Assembly: GCA_963740055.1 (NCBI GenBank)
Contig: CAVUCL010000005.1
Span: forward strand, 434,001 to 498,000
Direction of reading: 5' to 3'
From: WHSW01 sp963740055
Lineage (GTDB): Bacteria > Actinomycetota > Thermoleophilia > Solirubrobacterales > 70-9
Length of the DNA: 64,000 nucleotides
In this document: positions 18,253 through 28,907 of the stretch, piece by piece
How the letters are laid out: each line of letters begins with the position of its first letter
Numbering within the stretch: the first letter of the stretch is position 1
Notes under the pieces: model-generated
The model's input: the letters and a program-made list of their open reading frames with translations, nothing else
What the model was told of the DNA's origin: nothing
Databases searched by the model: none
Program-made: the position numbers and the translations under genes

Positions 18253-18886
18253 GATGAGGAGAGGCCCTGAACGAGAACCCGCTGGTCCAGGTCGGCCGAT
18301 CGGCGTCCTCGCGCTCGTGGTCGTGTTCCTGCTGCATGACCCGGATGGGCGGCGGCGAGCCGCCTCCCGAGGCGACCGAGACGCCCCGCGACCGCGACGG
18401 AGACGCCGGCGGTCTCGTCGACGGTCACGCCGTCGGCGACCGACACCGCCGCCGCCGGCGCCGAGCGTCCCCGACGCCGACCGCGACCGCGGCCGACGCG
18501 ACTTCAAGGCCGGCCCCGGCCTGCCCGCCGACTCGTCGACGCCTACGACGACGGCAAGGTCGTCGACCCTGCTGATCGTGCGCGCCGGCGGGATCGACGA
18601 CCAGCGACGTGCGCGCGACGGTCGAGTCGCTTCGCTCGCGCGCCGACACCGCCGTCTTCGTCACCAACGCCGCCGGACGATCGCCGAATACTCGCGGATC
18701 ACCCAGGGCGTCGACGTCGACCGCGTCCCGGCGCTGATCGTGCTCGACGCGCCGAGCGGCTCGACCGAGGGCGACGATGCCCGTGGCCGCGGTCGCCTAC
18801 GGCTTCCGCGGCCCCGGCAGCGTCGACCAGGCGCTTCGACGACGCCCTCTACGACGGCGCCGACGGACCTCCGCTACTACCCCTGA
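18253..18886 (+). CDS. Membrane-anchored protein with thioredoxin-like C-terminus (several frame breaks)
   Basis: The frame must be pieced together. Stitched, it reads as a short basic start, one hydrophobic span (GVLALVVVFLL), a Thr/Pro/Ala-rich linker, and a domain with AYDDGKVV, LLIVRAGGIDD, VATVESLRSRADTAVF-like and VDVDRVPALIVLDAP segments, which looks like a thioredoxin fold without a CxxC. The reliable end is DLRYYP then TGA at 18886. The start is uncertain (ATG 18253 or a non-ATG at about 18267 after AGAGG). Function unknown. Confidence 0.5.
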
Positions 18887-18918
18887 GCAACCAGCGCCAG
18901 CGGTTACGCTCGGCGGCG

Positions 18919-20388
18919 ATGGACCCGAGGCGCTTCGAGCACTACCTCGACGACGCGAGCCGCCGCGGCGCGCCGCTTCGCCGGCGGCTTCGACGGCGCC
19001 GCGGGCGGCGCGCCCTGCGGCGACCTGATCCGGGTCTCGCTCGCGCTCGCCGACGGGCTCGATCGCGCGCGGTCAGCTTCGACGCCGAGGGCTGCGCCGC
19101 GGCGCGCGCCGCCGCCGCCGCGGTCGCCGAGCTCGCCGACGGGGACCGACGGTGCTCGAGGCGGCGCTGATCGGGCCCGACGCGGTCGCCGAGGCGCTCG
19201 GCGGGATCGGGGCCCAGGGGCGCCACGCGGTCGAGCTCGCCGCCGACGCGCTGCACCGCGCGCTCGGCGCGGCGGCCGGCTCCGGAGCAGCAGCTCGCCG
19301 CGGCCGCCGGCCGCGGGCGAGCGGGTCCTGGTCGCGCTCAGCGGCGGCGTCGACTCCGCCGTCGCGGCGCTGCGCGAGCGCGAGCGCGGGGCGGAGGTGG
19401 TCGCGGTGACGCTGAAGCTGTGGGCGGACCGGCGCACCGACGCGGCGAAGAGCTGCTGCTCGCCGCTCGCCGTGCTCGGCGCCCGCGAGCTCGCGCACTC
19501 GCTCGGGATCCCGCACCTGACCCTCGACCTCGAGCCGCGAGTTCCGCGAGCGCGGTCGTCGGCGACTTCGTCGACGGCTATCGCGCCGGGCGGACCCCGA
19601 ACCCGTGCGTGGTCTGCAACGGCGAGCTGCGGATCGACGCGATGCTCGGCGCTCGCCGACCGCCTCGGCTGCTCGGCCGCTCGCCACCGGCCACTACGCG
19701 CGGCTCGCCGACGACGGCGACGGGCCCGCTGCTCGCCGCCGCCGCCGACCCGGCCAAGGACCAGACCTACATGCTCTCCGGCCTCGCGCCCGGCGTCGCT
19801 CGCGCGGCTTCGCTTCCCGCTCGCCGAGCTGACCAAGCCGCGAGGTGCGCGCGCTCGCCGCCGCGGCCGGGCTCGCGGTCGCCTCGAAGGCCGAGAGCCA
19901 GGACCTCTGCTTTCTCGCCGGCGAGGGCAAGCGCGCGTTCCTCGCGCGCCACGGCGGCCTCGGCGAGCGCCCGGGCGAGATCGTCGATCGCGCCGGGCGG
20001 CACGCTCGGGCGCCACCGCGGCCACCACCAGTTCACGGTCGGCCAGCGGCGCGGGCTCGGGGTCGGCGGCGCGCGAGCCGCTGCTACGTGCTCGCCACCG
20101 ACGCCGACGACGAACACGGTCGTCGTCGGGACGCGCGAGGAGCTCGCCACGCGCCGGGTCGCGGTCCGCGAGGCGACCCTGCACCGCCCGGGCGGCCGGC
20201 GTCGACCGGGTCCTGCTGCGCTACCACTCGCGCCCGCTCGCCTGCGCGGCTCGCCGGCGGTCGCCGCGGGCGAGCATCGCGGAGCTCGAGCTCGAGCTCG
20301 CCGAGCCCGCCTACGGCGTCGCCCCGGGCCAGACCGCGTGCCTGCTGTCGCGGCGAGACTCGTCGTCGGCCGCGCGACGATCGCCTGA
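18919..20388 (+). CDS. mnmA: tRNA 2-thiouridylase MnmA with an N-terminal IscU/NifU-like domain (many frame breaks)
   Basis: After skipping wobble-position insertions (for example 19797, 19841, 20001, 20074, 20084, 20109, 20200) the protein has two parts. Residues ~1-115 resemble an Fe-S scaffold: APCGDLIRVSLALADG and VSFDAEGCAAARAAAAA hold the CGD and GCA cysteine motifs. Then comes MnmA: PP-loop LVALSGGVDSAVAAL, KSCCSP, AGRTPNPCVVCNGELR with the catalytic cysteine, ATGHYAR, KDQTYMLSGL and FTVGQRRGLGVGG. MnmA makes s2U34 in Lys/Glu/Gln tRNAs. The fusion suggests sulfur delivery in cis. It lies 39 bp before alaS. Confidence 0.82.
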
Positions 20389-20427
20389 CGGCCGAACCCT
20401 CGGGTGCGCGGCCTAGACTCGCGCGCC

Positions 20428-23084
20428 GTGACGCTCCGACGAGATCCGCGAGACCTTCCTCGCCTTCTTCGAGCAGCGCGGGCACCTGCGCGTGCCGTCG
20501 GCGTCGCTGGTGCCCGCCGCCCGAGGACACCTCGACCCTGCTCACGGTCGCCGGGATGCAGCCGTTCAAGCCCTACTTCGAGGGCCGCGAGGAGCCGCCG
20601 AGCAGCCGCCTGACCTCGACTCCCAGCGCGTGCTTCCGCACCCCCGACATCGAGGAGGTCGGGCAAGACCAAGCGCCACCTGACCTTCTTCGAGATGCTC
20701 GGCAACTTCAGCTTCGGCGACTACTTCAAGGCCGAGTCGATCGCGCTGCGGCTGGGAGCTCTCGCTCGAGGGCTTCGGCTTCGACCCCGAGCGGATCTGG
20801 GTCACCGTGTTCGAGGGCGACGAGGAGCTCGGGCTCGGCCCCGACGAGGAGGCGATCGAGATCTGGCGCGAGATCGGCGTCCCCGACGAGCGGATCGTGC
20901 GGCTGCCGCGGTCGGAGAACTTCTGGCAGGCGGGGCCGACCGGGCCCTGCGGGCCGTGCTCGGAGATGTACATCGACCGCGGGCCCGAGTTCGGCGGCGA
21001 CGACCTGCGTCCCGGGCGACGACACCGACCGCTACCTCGAGTACTGGAACCACGTCTTCATGACCTACGAGCTGCACGAGGACGGCTCGCTGACCGAGCT
21101 GCCGCAGCGCAACATCGACACCGGCCTCGGGCTCGAGCGGATGGCGGTGATCCAGCAGGGCGTCGACTCGGTCTTCGACACCGACGCGCTTCGCGCCGCT
21201 GATCGAGCTCGCCGAGGAGCTCTCCGGGCGCGAGTACGGCTCCGACCCGAAGGCGACCCGGGCGATGCGGATCATCGCCGACCACTCGCGCGGCGCCGTC
21301 AACCTGATCGCCGACGGCGTCGTGCCCTCGAACGAGGACCGCGGCTACGTGCTGCGGCGGATCATGCGCCGGGCGATCCAGCAGGGGCGCGCGCTCGGGC
21401 TCGAGCCGCCGTTTCTGGGCCGCTTCGCCGAGCGCGCGATCGAGCTGATGGGCGGCGCCTACCCGCAGCTCGCGGCCGAGTCGGGAACGATCCTGCGCTG
21501 GGTCGGCGACGAGGAGGAGAGCTTCGGCCGCACGCTCGACCGCGGCACCGAGCTGCTCGCGAAGCTGGTCGCCGACGCGAAGCGAGCGAGCACCTCGTGG
21601 ATCGACGCCGAGGACGCCTTCCGCCTCCACGACACCTACGGCTTCCCCTACGACCTGACCAAGGAGCTGCTCGCCGAGGAGGGCCTGGCGGTCGACGACG
21701 AGGGCTTCGAGGCGCTGATGGAGGCAGCAGCGCGAGCGCGCCCGCACCGGCTCGGGGGCGCCGGTCGCCGACCGCCACGAGGCGGTGATCGCGTTCGTCT
21801 CCGCGAGCGCCGCCGACGAGCTTCGTCGGCTACGCCGAGCTCGCCGCCGCAGACGGCGGTCGCCGCCGCGGCGCCGCTCGGCGACGACGGCGCGCTGCTG
21901 GTGAAGCTCGAGGAGAGCCCCTTCTACGCCGAGGGCGGCGGCCAGGTCGCCGACTCCGGGGTGCTCGAGCTGGGACGGCGGCGAGGCGCGGGTCGAGGAC
22001 GTCTACCGGGTCGGCGACGACCAGGCGATGCGCGTTGGAGCAGGGAGCAGCGAGCCGGGAGGCTGCAGGACGGGGCGCGGGTCGAGGCTCGGGTCGACCA
22101 CGAGACGCGCCACGCGACGATGCGAAACCACACCGCGACCCACCTGCTGCACGCGGCGCTGCGCGAGCGCCTCGGCACCCACGTGCGCCAGGCCGGCTCG
22201 GCCGTGCGCCCGGACAAGCTGCGCTTCGACTTCACCCACGGCGCGCCGCTCGCGCGCCGAGGAGCTGCGCGCGATCGAGGACCGCGTCAACGAGTGGGTG
22301 AAGGCGAGCCGGCCGGTGCGGGCGCTGGAGATGGAGCCGCGCCGAGGCCGAGGCGCTCGGGGCGATGGCGCTGTTCGGCGAGAAGTACGGCGACTGGGTG
22401 CGGGTGGTCGAGGTCGACGAGGTCTCGCGCGAGCTCTGCGGCGGCACCCACGTCGCCAACACGGCCGAGGTCGGGATCGTCGCGATCGTCTCCGAGGGCT
22501 CGAGCGCCGCGAACGTGCGCCGGATCGAGGCGCTCACCGGGCCCGGCCGCGATCGACTTCTACCGCGCGCGCAGCGACGAGCTCGAGCGAGGCCGGGCGC
22601 GCTGCTCGGCTCCCCGCGCGACCCGCTCGCCGCGGCGCGGCGCGCGGCCGAGCGCCTCGCCGAGCTCGAGCGCCGGATCGAGGAGCTGCGCCGCGAGGAG
22701 GCGGGCGCCGAGGCCGAGCGGCTCGGCGACGCCGGCGAGCGACATCGACGGCGATCCAGGTGATCGTCGTCGACCGCTCGCCGGCGCCGACCAGCGCCAG
22801 CTGCTCGAGCTCGCCGACCGGATCAAGCAGCGGGCCGGCGACGCGGCGGTCGTCCTCGGCGGCGCGGACGAGCGGCAAGGTCGCGCTGGTCGCGAGCTTC
22901 ACCGCGAGCGCGGTCGAGCGCGGCCTCTCCGCTGCGGCCGTGATCCGCGAGGCGGCGGCGGTCGTCGGCGGGGGCGGCGGCGGTCGCGACGACGTCGCCC
23001 AGGCCGGCGGCCGCGATCCGGAGAAGCTCGACGACGCGCTGGAGACCGCGCGCGGCGGCGCTTCGCCGGGCGCTGTCCTCGTAG
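20428..23084 (+). CDS. alaS: Alanyl-tRNA synthetase (about 20 wobble-position frame breaks)
   Basis: GTG start, then LDEIRETFLAFFEQRGH, the class II core with TPDIEEVGKTKRHLTFFEML and GNFSFGDYFK, NIDTGLGLERMA, and the editing domain HTATHLLHAALRERLG with the zinc-binding CGGTHVANT. The C-terminal DHHA1 domain has LLELADRIKQRAGD and VGGGGGGRDDVAQAGG. Extra bases include 20664 and 21017; other four-base codons read CTG+C, CGC+G, GCA+G and GTT+G. A typical length of about 870 aa results after correction. Stop TAG at 23082-23084, 10 bp before ruvX. Confidence 0.93.
22037..22052 (+). repeat. 16-bp repeat shared by alaS and aroE (copy 1)
   Basis: GGAGCAGGGAGCAGCG, identical to 25162-25177. In both genes it encodes an EQGA-rich linker in a poorly conserved part of the protein and uses GGA/GCA codons that are otherwise rare here. 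Confidence 0.5.
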
Positions 23085-23094
23085 TCTGCGGCCG

Positions 23095-23488
23095 ATGCGG
23101 GTGCTGGCGATCGACCACGGCGACGTGCGCGCGGGGACCGCGATCTGCGACCCGAGCGGGACGATCGTGCGCCCGCTCGGGGTGATCTCGCCGCCCGATC
23201 CCGGCGAGGTCGCGCGCGGCTCGCCGCCGACGAGGGCGCCGAGCTGATCGTCGTCGGGCTGCCGGTCTCGCTCGACGGCGCCGAGCGCGAGCAGGCGGCG
23301 GCGGCGCGCGCGTTCGCGACCGCGCTCGCGGAGGCCGCGTCGGTCCCGGTCGAGACCTACGACGAGCGGCTGACGACGCGGATGGCCGACGAGAGCCGCG
23401 CGCGCCGGGGCCGACGCGCCCGCCGACGCGCTCGCCGCCGCGCACCTGCTCGAGTCCTACCTCGCAGGCACGGGAGGCGGCGCGATGA
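23095..23488 (+). CDS. ruvX: Holliday junction resolvase-like RuvX/YqgF (three or four frame breaks)
   Basis: The corrected ~130-aa protein has the YqgF elements LAIDHGDVRAGTAICD, IVVGLPVSLDGAEREQ, VETYDERLTT and DALAAAHLLESYL, i.e. an RNase H-like fold used in 16S rRNA 5'-end maturation and possibly recombination. With a wobble insertion near the end the frame stops at TGA 23486-23488, overlapping the mltG ATG. Its alaS-ruvX-mltG-aroE neighbourhood is classical. Confidence 0.88.
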
Positions 23489-24638
23489 CCGGCGGCGACT
23501 GGCACGACCCGTTCGCCGAAAGACGAGGAGGACGCTCGAGCGCGAGCGCCGCCGTGCCGAGCGCGAGGCCCGCCGCCGCGAGCGCCAGGGCTCGCTCGGC
23601 GAGAAGGTCCAGGGCTCGCTCGACGACCAGATCGCCGACTCGAAGCCCCCGCCCGAGCACCGGTCGAGGAGCCGCCGCCGGACGCGGACGCCGAGCAGCA
23701 GCCGCCGGCGCCGCCGCAGAGGACGCGCCGCCGCCGACCGCCGGTCGTCGTCGCCCCGCCGCGGAGCCCGGCGCGCAACACGCTGCGGATCCGGCGGCGT
23801 GCATCGCGGCCGGCGTCGTCGTCGCGCTCGCTCGCCCTGCTCGGCTTCGGGCTCGTCGAAGCTCGGTCGACCGCATCGGCGGCTCGGAGCCGGCGCCGGC
23901 GGCGCCGAAGCCGGTCGAAGGTCTCGGAGCTGACGATCCCCGAGGGGCTCGACCGGCGCCAGATCGCCGACGTGGCCAAGGACGCGGGCGTCAAGGGCGA
24001 CTACGAGAAGGCGAGCGAGAGCTTCAAGGGCTTCGACCTCGCCGAGTACGGCGCCGAGGGCGCCCCGAACCTCGAGGGCTTCCTGTTCCCGGCCACCTAC
24101 GAGCTGCCGAAGAAGGCGACCGTCGAGGACCTGGTCTCGCGCCAGCTCGACGCCTTCGAGGCGAACCTCGCCGGGGTCGACCTCTCCTACGCGAAGTCGA
24201 AGAACCTGAACGTCTACGACGTGCTCAAGATCGCCTCGATGATCGAGCGCGAGGTCCAGGTGCCCGAGGAGCGCCCGCTCGTCGCCGCGGTGATCTACAA
24301 CCGGCTCGCCGCCGGCAACCCGCTCGGGATCGACGCGACGATCCGCTACGAGGACCAGAACTACGACGAGCAGCTGACCGAGAGCCGGCTCGCCGACGGA
24401 CACGCCCTACAACACCCGCATCCACCCGGGCCTGCCGCCGACGCCGATCGGCAACCCCGGCCTCGCCTCGATCGAGGCGGCGGCGAACCCGGCCAAGTCC
24501 GACGTCTTCTACTTCGTCGTCAAGCCCGGCACCTGCGGCGAGCACGTCTTCGTCGAGACCGAGGAGGAGTTCGCCGCAGGCCGAGGCCGAATACCAGCGG
24601 CGCTGCAGGCCGAGGGCGGCTCGCCGACCGACTGCTGA
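23485..24638 (+). CDS. mltG: Endolytic transglycosylase MltG (many frame breaks in the first half)
   Basis: After correction: a ~100-residue charged cytoplasmic region (LERERRRAEREARRRERQGS), one membrane span (VIAAGVVVALLALLGFG-like), then the YceG domain with LTIPEGLDRRQIADV, NLEGFLFPATYELP, ASMIEREVQVPEERPLVA (catalytic Glu), IYNRLAAGNPLGIDATIRY and YNTRIHPGLPPTPIGNPG. It cleaves nascent peptidoglycan glycan strands. Doubled wobble bases include GAA+G and GCT+G. Stop at 24636-24638; aroE follows after 20 bp. Confidence 0.92.
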
Positions 24639-24658
24639 GCGCGGGCTAGCATCGCCCG

Positions 24659-25498
24659 ATGCCCCGCCTCGCCGTCCTCGGCCAGCCGGTCTCGCACTCG
24701 CGCTCGCCGGCGATGCAGACCGCGGCGCTGGCCGAGCTCGGGCTCGCCGGCGGAGTGGAGCTACGAGGCGATCGAGGTCGCGCCGGCGAGCAGTTCGACC
24801 GCGCTCGTGCGCTCGCTCCCCGGCGACGGCTTCGCCGGCGTCAACGTCACCGTCCCGCACAAGCTCGCCGCGCTCGCGGTCGCCGACCGCGCCTCGGCGG
24901 CGGCGCGCGCGATCGGCGCCGCGAACACGCTCAGCTTCGCCGACGGCGGCGATCGCGGCCGAGAACACCGACGCCGCCGGGCTGCTGGCGGCGCTCCGCG
25001 CGCCGCCCGCCGGCGAGCGCGCGCTCGTGCTCGGCGCCGGCGGCTCGGCCCGCGCCTGCGTCTGGGCGCTGCGCGAGGCGGGCGCGACGGTGTCGATCTG
25101 GAACCGCACCGCGGAGCGGGCCGAGGCGCTGGCGAGCGAGCTCGGAGTCGCGCATGAGCAGGGAGCAGGGAGCAGCGGAGGGCTTGTCGCTCGACCGGTA
25201 CGGCCTGATCGTGAACGCCACCACCGTCGGCCTCGCGCAGGCAAGCGGTGAACCAGCGCCCGACGCCGATGACCTAAAGCCGCTTCCGCTGGCTGCCGAT
25301 GCGCTCAAGTGCAGAACAAGTCGTGGTGGACCTGGTCTACGGGTCGGCCCCGACGCCGCTCGCAGCGGCCGCCCGCGGCCGCGGTGCGCACGTCGTCGAC
25401 GGCTCGAGGTCCTCGTCCACCAGGGAGCCGCCTCGCTGCGGATCTGGACCGGGCTCGAGCCCCCGCTGGAGACGATGCGCGAGGCGGCTCGCCGATGA
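24659..25498 (+). CDS. aroE: Shikimate dehydrogenase (several frame breaks)
   Basis: The N-terminus LAVLGQPVSHSRSPAMQ is diagnostic, followed by FAGVNVTVPHKLAAL with the catalytic Lys, AANTLSF, AENTDAAGLLAAL, the NADP-binding LVLGAGGSARAC and WNRTAERAE, then LIVNATTVGL, VVVDLVYGSAPTPL and VLVHQGAASL. It reduces 3-dehydroshikimate to shikimate with NADPH. Extra wobble bases occur (for example GGC+G, GCA+G, AAG+T) and one codon seems to have lost its third base near 25402. It ends 7 bp before the probable pilB start. Confidence 0.92.
   Translation: MPRLAVLGQPVSHSRSPAMQTAALAELGLAGGVELRGDRGRAGEQFDRARALAPRRRLRRRQRHRPAQARRARGRRPRLGGGARDRRREHAQLRRRRRSRPRTPTPPGCWRRSARRPPASARSCSAPAARPAPASGRCARRARRCRSGTAPRSGPRRWRASSESRMSREQGAAEGLSLDRYGLIVNATTVGLAQASGEPAPDADDLKPLPLAADALKCRTSRGGPGLRVGPDAARSGRPRPRCARRRRLEVLVHQGAASLRIWTGLEPPLETMREAARR
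25162..25177 (+). repeat. 16-bp repeat shared by alaS and aroE (copy 2)
   Basis: Second copy of GGAGCAGGGAGCAGCG, preceded by a further GAGCAGG unit, so it is a short tandem array of about three GGGAGCA units within aroE. Confidence 0.5.
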
Positions 25499-25505
25499 GA
25501 GACCG

Positions 25506-27310
25506 ATGACCACCGACAAGCGCCCCGGACACCTGCGCCCGGTTCCCTCGGGGACCGAGGCGACGGCGCGCCAGGAACGAGCCCGAGGCCGCGAACGCGA
25601 CGCCCGGGCCTGACTCCGCCGCTCGGCCGCGGCAACTCGGCGATGTTCCTCACCGACGTCGATCGTCGAGCTCGGCTACGCGAGCGCGCGAGCGGGTCGA
25701 CGAGGTGATCCAGGAGGCGCGCGTCGCCGGGCGCTCGCGCCGACGACGCTGCTGGTCGAGCGCAAGGTGATCGACGCCGACCAGCTCTCGCGCGCCGATC
25801 GCCGAGCGCTACGGCCTCGACCACGTCGACCTCAACGCCTACCACGTCGACATGGGGGCGGCGAACCTGCTCTCGGTCGCGGCCGCGCGCCGCTACAGGC
25901 GCGTCCCGGTCGGCTACGTCGACACGAAGACCCTGCTGGTCGCGATCGTCGACCCGGCGAACGTGCTCGCGATCGACGACATCCACATGATCACCGGCCT
26001 CAACTGCCGGATCGCGGTCGCCGCCGCCGACGACATCGAGGCGCTGATCCGGCGGCTGAACACGCTCGAGAGCGCGGTCACCGAGGCGTCACCGACGAGG
26101 ACGGAGGAGGACCTCGAGCTCGGCGACGTCACCGAGCTGCGCGAGTCGGCCGACGACGCGCCGGTGATCAAGCTCGTCTACTCGATCCTCGGCCAGGCGG
26201 CGACCGAGGGCGCCTCCGACATCCACTTCGAGCCCGGCGAGGACGAGATGCGGGTCCGCTTCCGCGTCGACGGCGTCCTCTACGAGGCGGCGCGGGTGCC
26301 GAAGCGGATGATCTCCGGCGTCGATCTCGCGGATCAAGATCATGAGCGAGCTCGACATCGCCGAGAAGCGGGTGCCCCAGGACGGCCGCGTCGCGTCAAC
26401 GTCGAGGAGCGCAAGGTCGACCTGCGCGTCACGACCCTGCCGACCCAGCGCGGCGAGGGAGCGACGATCCGCATCCTCGACAAGGAGCAGGCGCTGCGCA
26501 CGCTCGACGAGCTCGGGCATGGACGGCGAGGGCCGGAGCCGCTTCGACGGCGCGATCGCGCAAGTCGCACGGCGCGGTGCTCGTCACCGGCCCGACCGGC
26601 TCGGGCAAGTCGACCACGCCTCTACGCGGCGCTGAGCGAGCTGAACGCGGTCGAGAAGAACATCATCACGATCGAGGACCCGGTCGAGTACCGGATCGAC
26701 GGGATCAACCAGATCAACGTCAACCCGAAGGCGGGGCTGACGTTCGCCGCCGGGCTGCGCTCGATCCTGCGCGCCGACCCCGACATCATCATGGTCGGCG
26801 AGATCCGCGACGCCGAGACCGCGCGGATCGCGATCGAGTCGGCGCTCACCGGCCACATGGTGCTCTCGACCCTGCACACCAACAGACGCCCCGGGGACGA
26901 TCGCCCGGCTGGCGAAGATGGGGATCGAGAGCTTCCTCACCGCCTCGGCGGTCGACTGCGTCGTCGCCCAGCGGCTGGCGCGCAAGCTCTGCACGCATTG
27001 CAAGCAGCGGACGATCCTGCCGAAGATCGCGCTCGAGGAGGCCGGCTTCCGCGTCGGGCCGACGTCGAGGCCTACGAGCCGGTCGGCTGCGCGCGCTGCA
27101 ACCACACCGGCTACAAGGGCCGGATCGGGATCTTCTCGGTGATGGAGATGAGCGAGCGGATCAAGGACCTGACGGTCGAGCGTTGCGCCCGAGGCGGAGA
27201 TGACCCGGGTCGCGCGCGAGGAGGGGATGCTGACCCTGCGCGAGGACGGGCTGGCCAAGGTCCGCGCCGGGGTCACCTCGATCGCCGAGGTCGCGCGGGT
27301 CGCCTCCTAG
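25506..27310 (+). CDS. pilB: Type IV pilus assembly ATPase PilB (many frame breaks)
   Basis: Corrected from ATG 25506 (GAGAG 5 nt upstream) it holds an N-terminal MshEN-like region (ELGYAS..., LNAYHVDM), the GspE core with EGASDIHFEPGEDEMRVRFRVDG-type Asp box, Walker A GPTGSGKSTT, Walker B-like ILRADPDIIMVGEIRDAET, LTGHMVLSTLHTN, and a C-terminal zinc-binding CTHCK/CARCNHTGYKGRIG motif. It powers pilus extension. The first 45 residues are a Pro/Ala-rich leader with uncertain frame; a shorter start at 25642 (MFLTDV) is possible. First gene of the pilus locus. Confidence 0.9.
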
Positions 27311-27317
27311 CGCGGGC

Positions 27318-27701
27318 TCAGAGCAGGCCGCTGAGCGTGCGTCGCATCGCGAGCCGCTGCGCCTCGCCCTTCTCGCTCAGCGAGTAGCGGACCCGCGGCT
27401 CGACGCCGGGAGCCCAGTTGCGCTCGTCGGAGAGCTCGAGCTCGAAGCGGGTGCGGGCGATCGCGAACAGTGCCCCGTCGGGATGGCGGGCCCAGAGCTC
27501 GATCCAGCCGCGGATCCCGAGGTCGCTGAGCAGCTCGCGCGCGAGCCGGCGCGGATCGCGGTCCGGACCGGCGCGCTCGGCGATCCGCATGGCGTCGACG
27601 AAGCCGGCGCTGGCGCCGGCGGCGCGGTCGAGGATCGCAACCAAAAGCTCGCGCTGGGTCGCTGCGGCGGAGGCGGTAGCGGGGGAGATCGGGTCGCTCA
27701 T
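27318..27701 (-). CDS. Hypothetical protein, possibly winged-helix
   Basis: 127 aa from ATG 27701 (a TTG 30 nt upstream would add 10 residues). It lies on the opposite strand between pilB and pilT, with an 8-bp gap to the pilB stop. The mid-part LARELLSDLGIRGWIELWARHPDG and VRYSLSEKGEAQRLAMRR resemble the helix and wing of PadR/winged-helix regulators, but the match is weak. No membrane span. Possibly a local regulator of the pilus genes; this is inference from location. Confidence 0.55.
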   Translation of the reverse strand: MSDPISPATASAAATQRELLVAILDRAAGASAGFVDAMRIAERAGPDRDPRRLARELLSDLGIRGWIELWARHPDGALFAIARTRFELELSDERNWAPGVEPRVRYSLSEKGEAQRLAMRRTLSGLL

Positions 27702-27790
27702 CGCGCTCGTGATTCGCTCGCGAAGCGCCAAACCCTGCGAATCGAAACTTGCGGCTCAAGCTTCGTCGCTCAGGTGACGAAAGAGCAGGC

Positions 27791-28904
27791 GTGAGCTTCG
27801 ATTTCGCATCCGTGCTCCGCCGAATGGTCGAGCTCAGGGCATCGGACGTGCACCTGTCGCCGGGCTTCCCGCCCGCGGTGCGCGTGCGCGGCCGGATCAC
27901 CCCGCTCGAGGACCAGGTCGCGCTGACCGCGCAGGACACCCGCGAGATCGTCTACTCGATGCTCAACGACTCGCAGCGAAAGCGGTTCGAGAACGAGCAG
28001 CAGCTCGACTTCGCCTACTCGATCCCCGGGGTCGCCCGCTTCCGCGTCAACGTCTTCTTCCAGCGCGGCTCGATCAGCGCCGCCTTCCGCCTCATCCCGG
28101 CCGAGATCCTGAGCGCTCGAGGAGCTCGGGCTGCCGAACGTGCTGGTCGAGTTCACCCGCAAGCCGCGCGGGTTCGTGCTCGTCACCGGCCCGACCGGCT
28201 CGGGCAAGTCGACCTCGCTCGCGTCGATGGTCGACCTGATCAACCTCGAGCGCGAGGAGCACATCCTCACGATCGAGGACCCGATCGAGTTCCTGCACCG
28301 CCACAAGAAGTGCATCGTCAACCAGCGCGAGATCGGCTCCGACGCGATCGACTTCGCGAGCGCGCTGAAGTCGGCGCTGCGCGAGGACCCCGACGTGATC
28401 CTCGTCGGCGAGATGCGCGACCTGGAGACGATCTCGACCGCGCTGACCGCGGCCGAGACCGGCCACCTCGTGTTCGCGACCCTGCACACCCAGTCGACCG
28501 CGCAGACGGTCGACCGGATCATCGACGTCTTCCCGCCCCACCAGCAGCACCAGGTGCGGATGCAGCTCTCGATCGCGCTCCAGGGGATCGTCACCCAGCA
28601 GCTGCTGCCGACCGCCGACGGCTCCTCGCGGGTCGTCGCCTGCGAGGTCCTGGTGCCGACCCCGGCGATCCGCAACCTGATCCGCGAGGGCAAGACCCAC
28701 CAGATCTACTCCGCGCTGCAGACCTCGGGCGCGGTCGGGATGCAGACGATGGACGCGCACCTGGCTCAGCTCGTGCGCCAGGGCAAGATCACGCGCGCGC
28801 TCGCCGAGCAGCGCGCCTCGATCCCCGAGGAGCTGAGGCGCCTGCTCGGCGGGACCGAGACGATGAGCCAGTCGAGCCAGCCGGTGCCCGTCGGAGCGGT
28901 GTAG
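27791..28904 (+). CDS. pilT: Type IV pilus retraction ATPase PilT (one +1 break)
   Basis: 370 aa from GTG 27791 with the extra base at 28115 skipped. PilT signatures: LRASDVHLSPGFPPAVRVRG, Walker A GPTGSGKSTSLASM, ALREDPDVILVGEMRD, TGHLVFATLHTQSTAQTVDR, VFPPHQQHQVRMQL and QTMDAHLAQLV. It depolymerises the pilus, giving twitching motility or DNA uptake. The stop lies 3 bp before the pilC start. Confidence 0.94.
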
Positions 28905-28907
28905 GCC

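Noticed and set aside
19500..24600. Programmed ribosomal frameshifting
   Set aside because: There are far too many sites, no common slippery sequence, no pseudoknot pattern, and both +1 and -1 corrections occur.
18253..27310. A run of pseudogenes (mnmA, alaS, ruvX, mltG, aroE, pilB)
   Set aside because: Protein-level conservation is intact through every active-site motif, the genes are essential, and all breaks fall at wobble positions; decay would also produce nonsense and missense changes.
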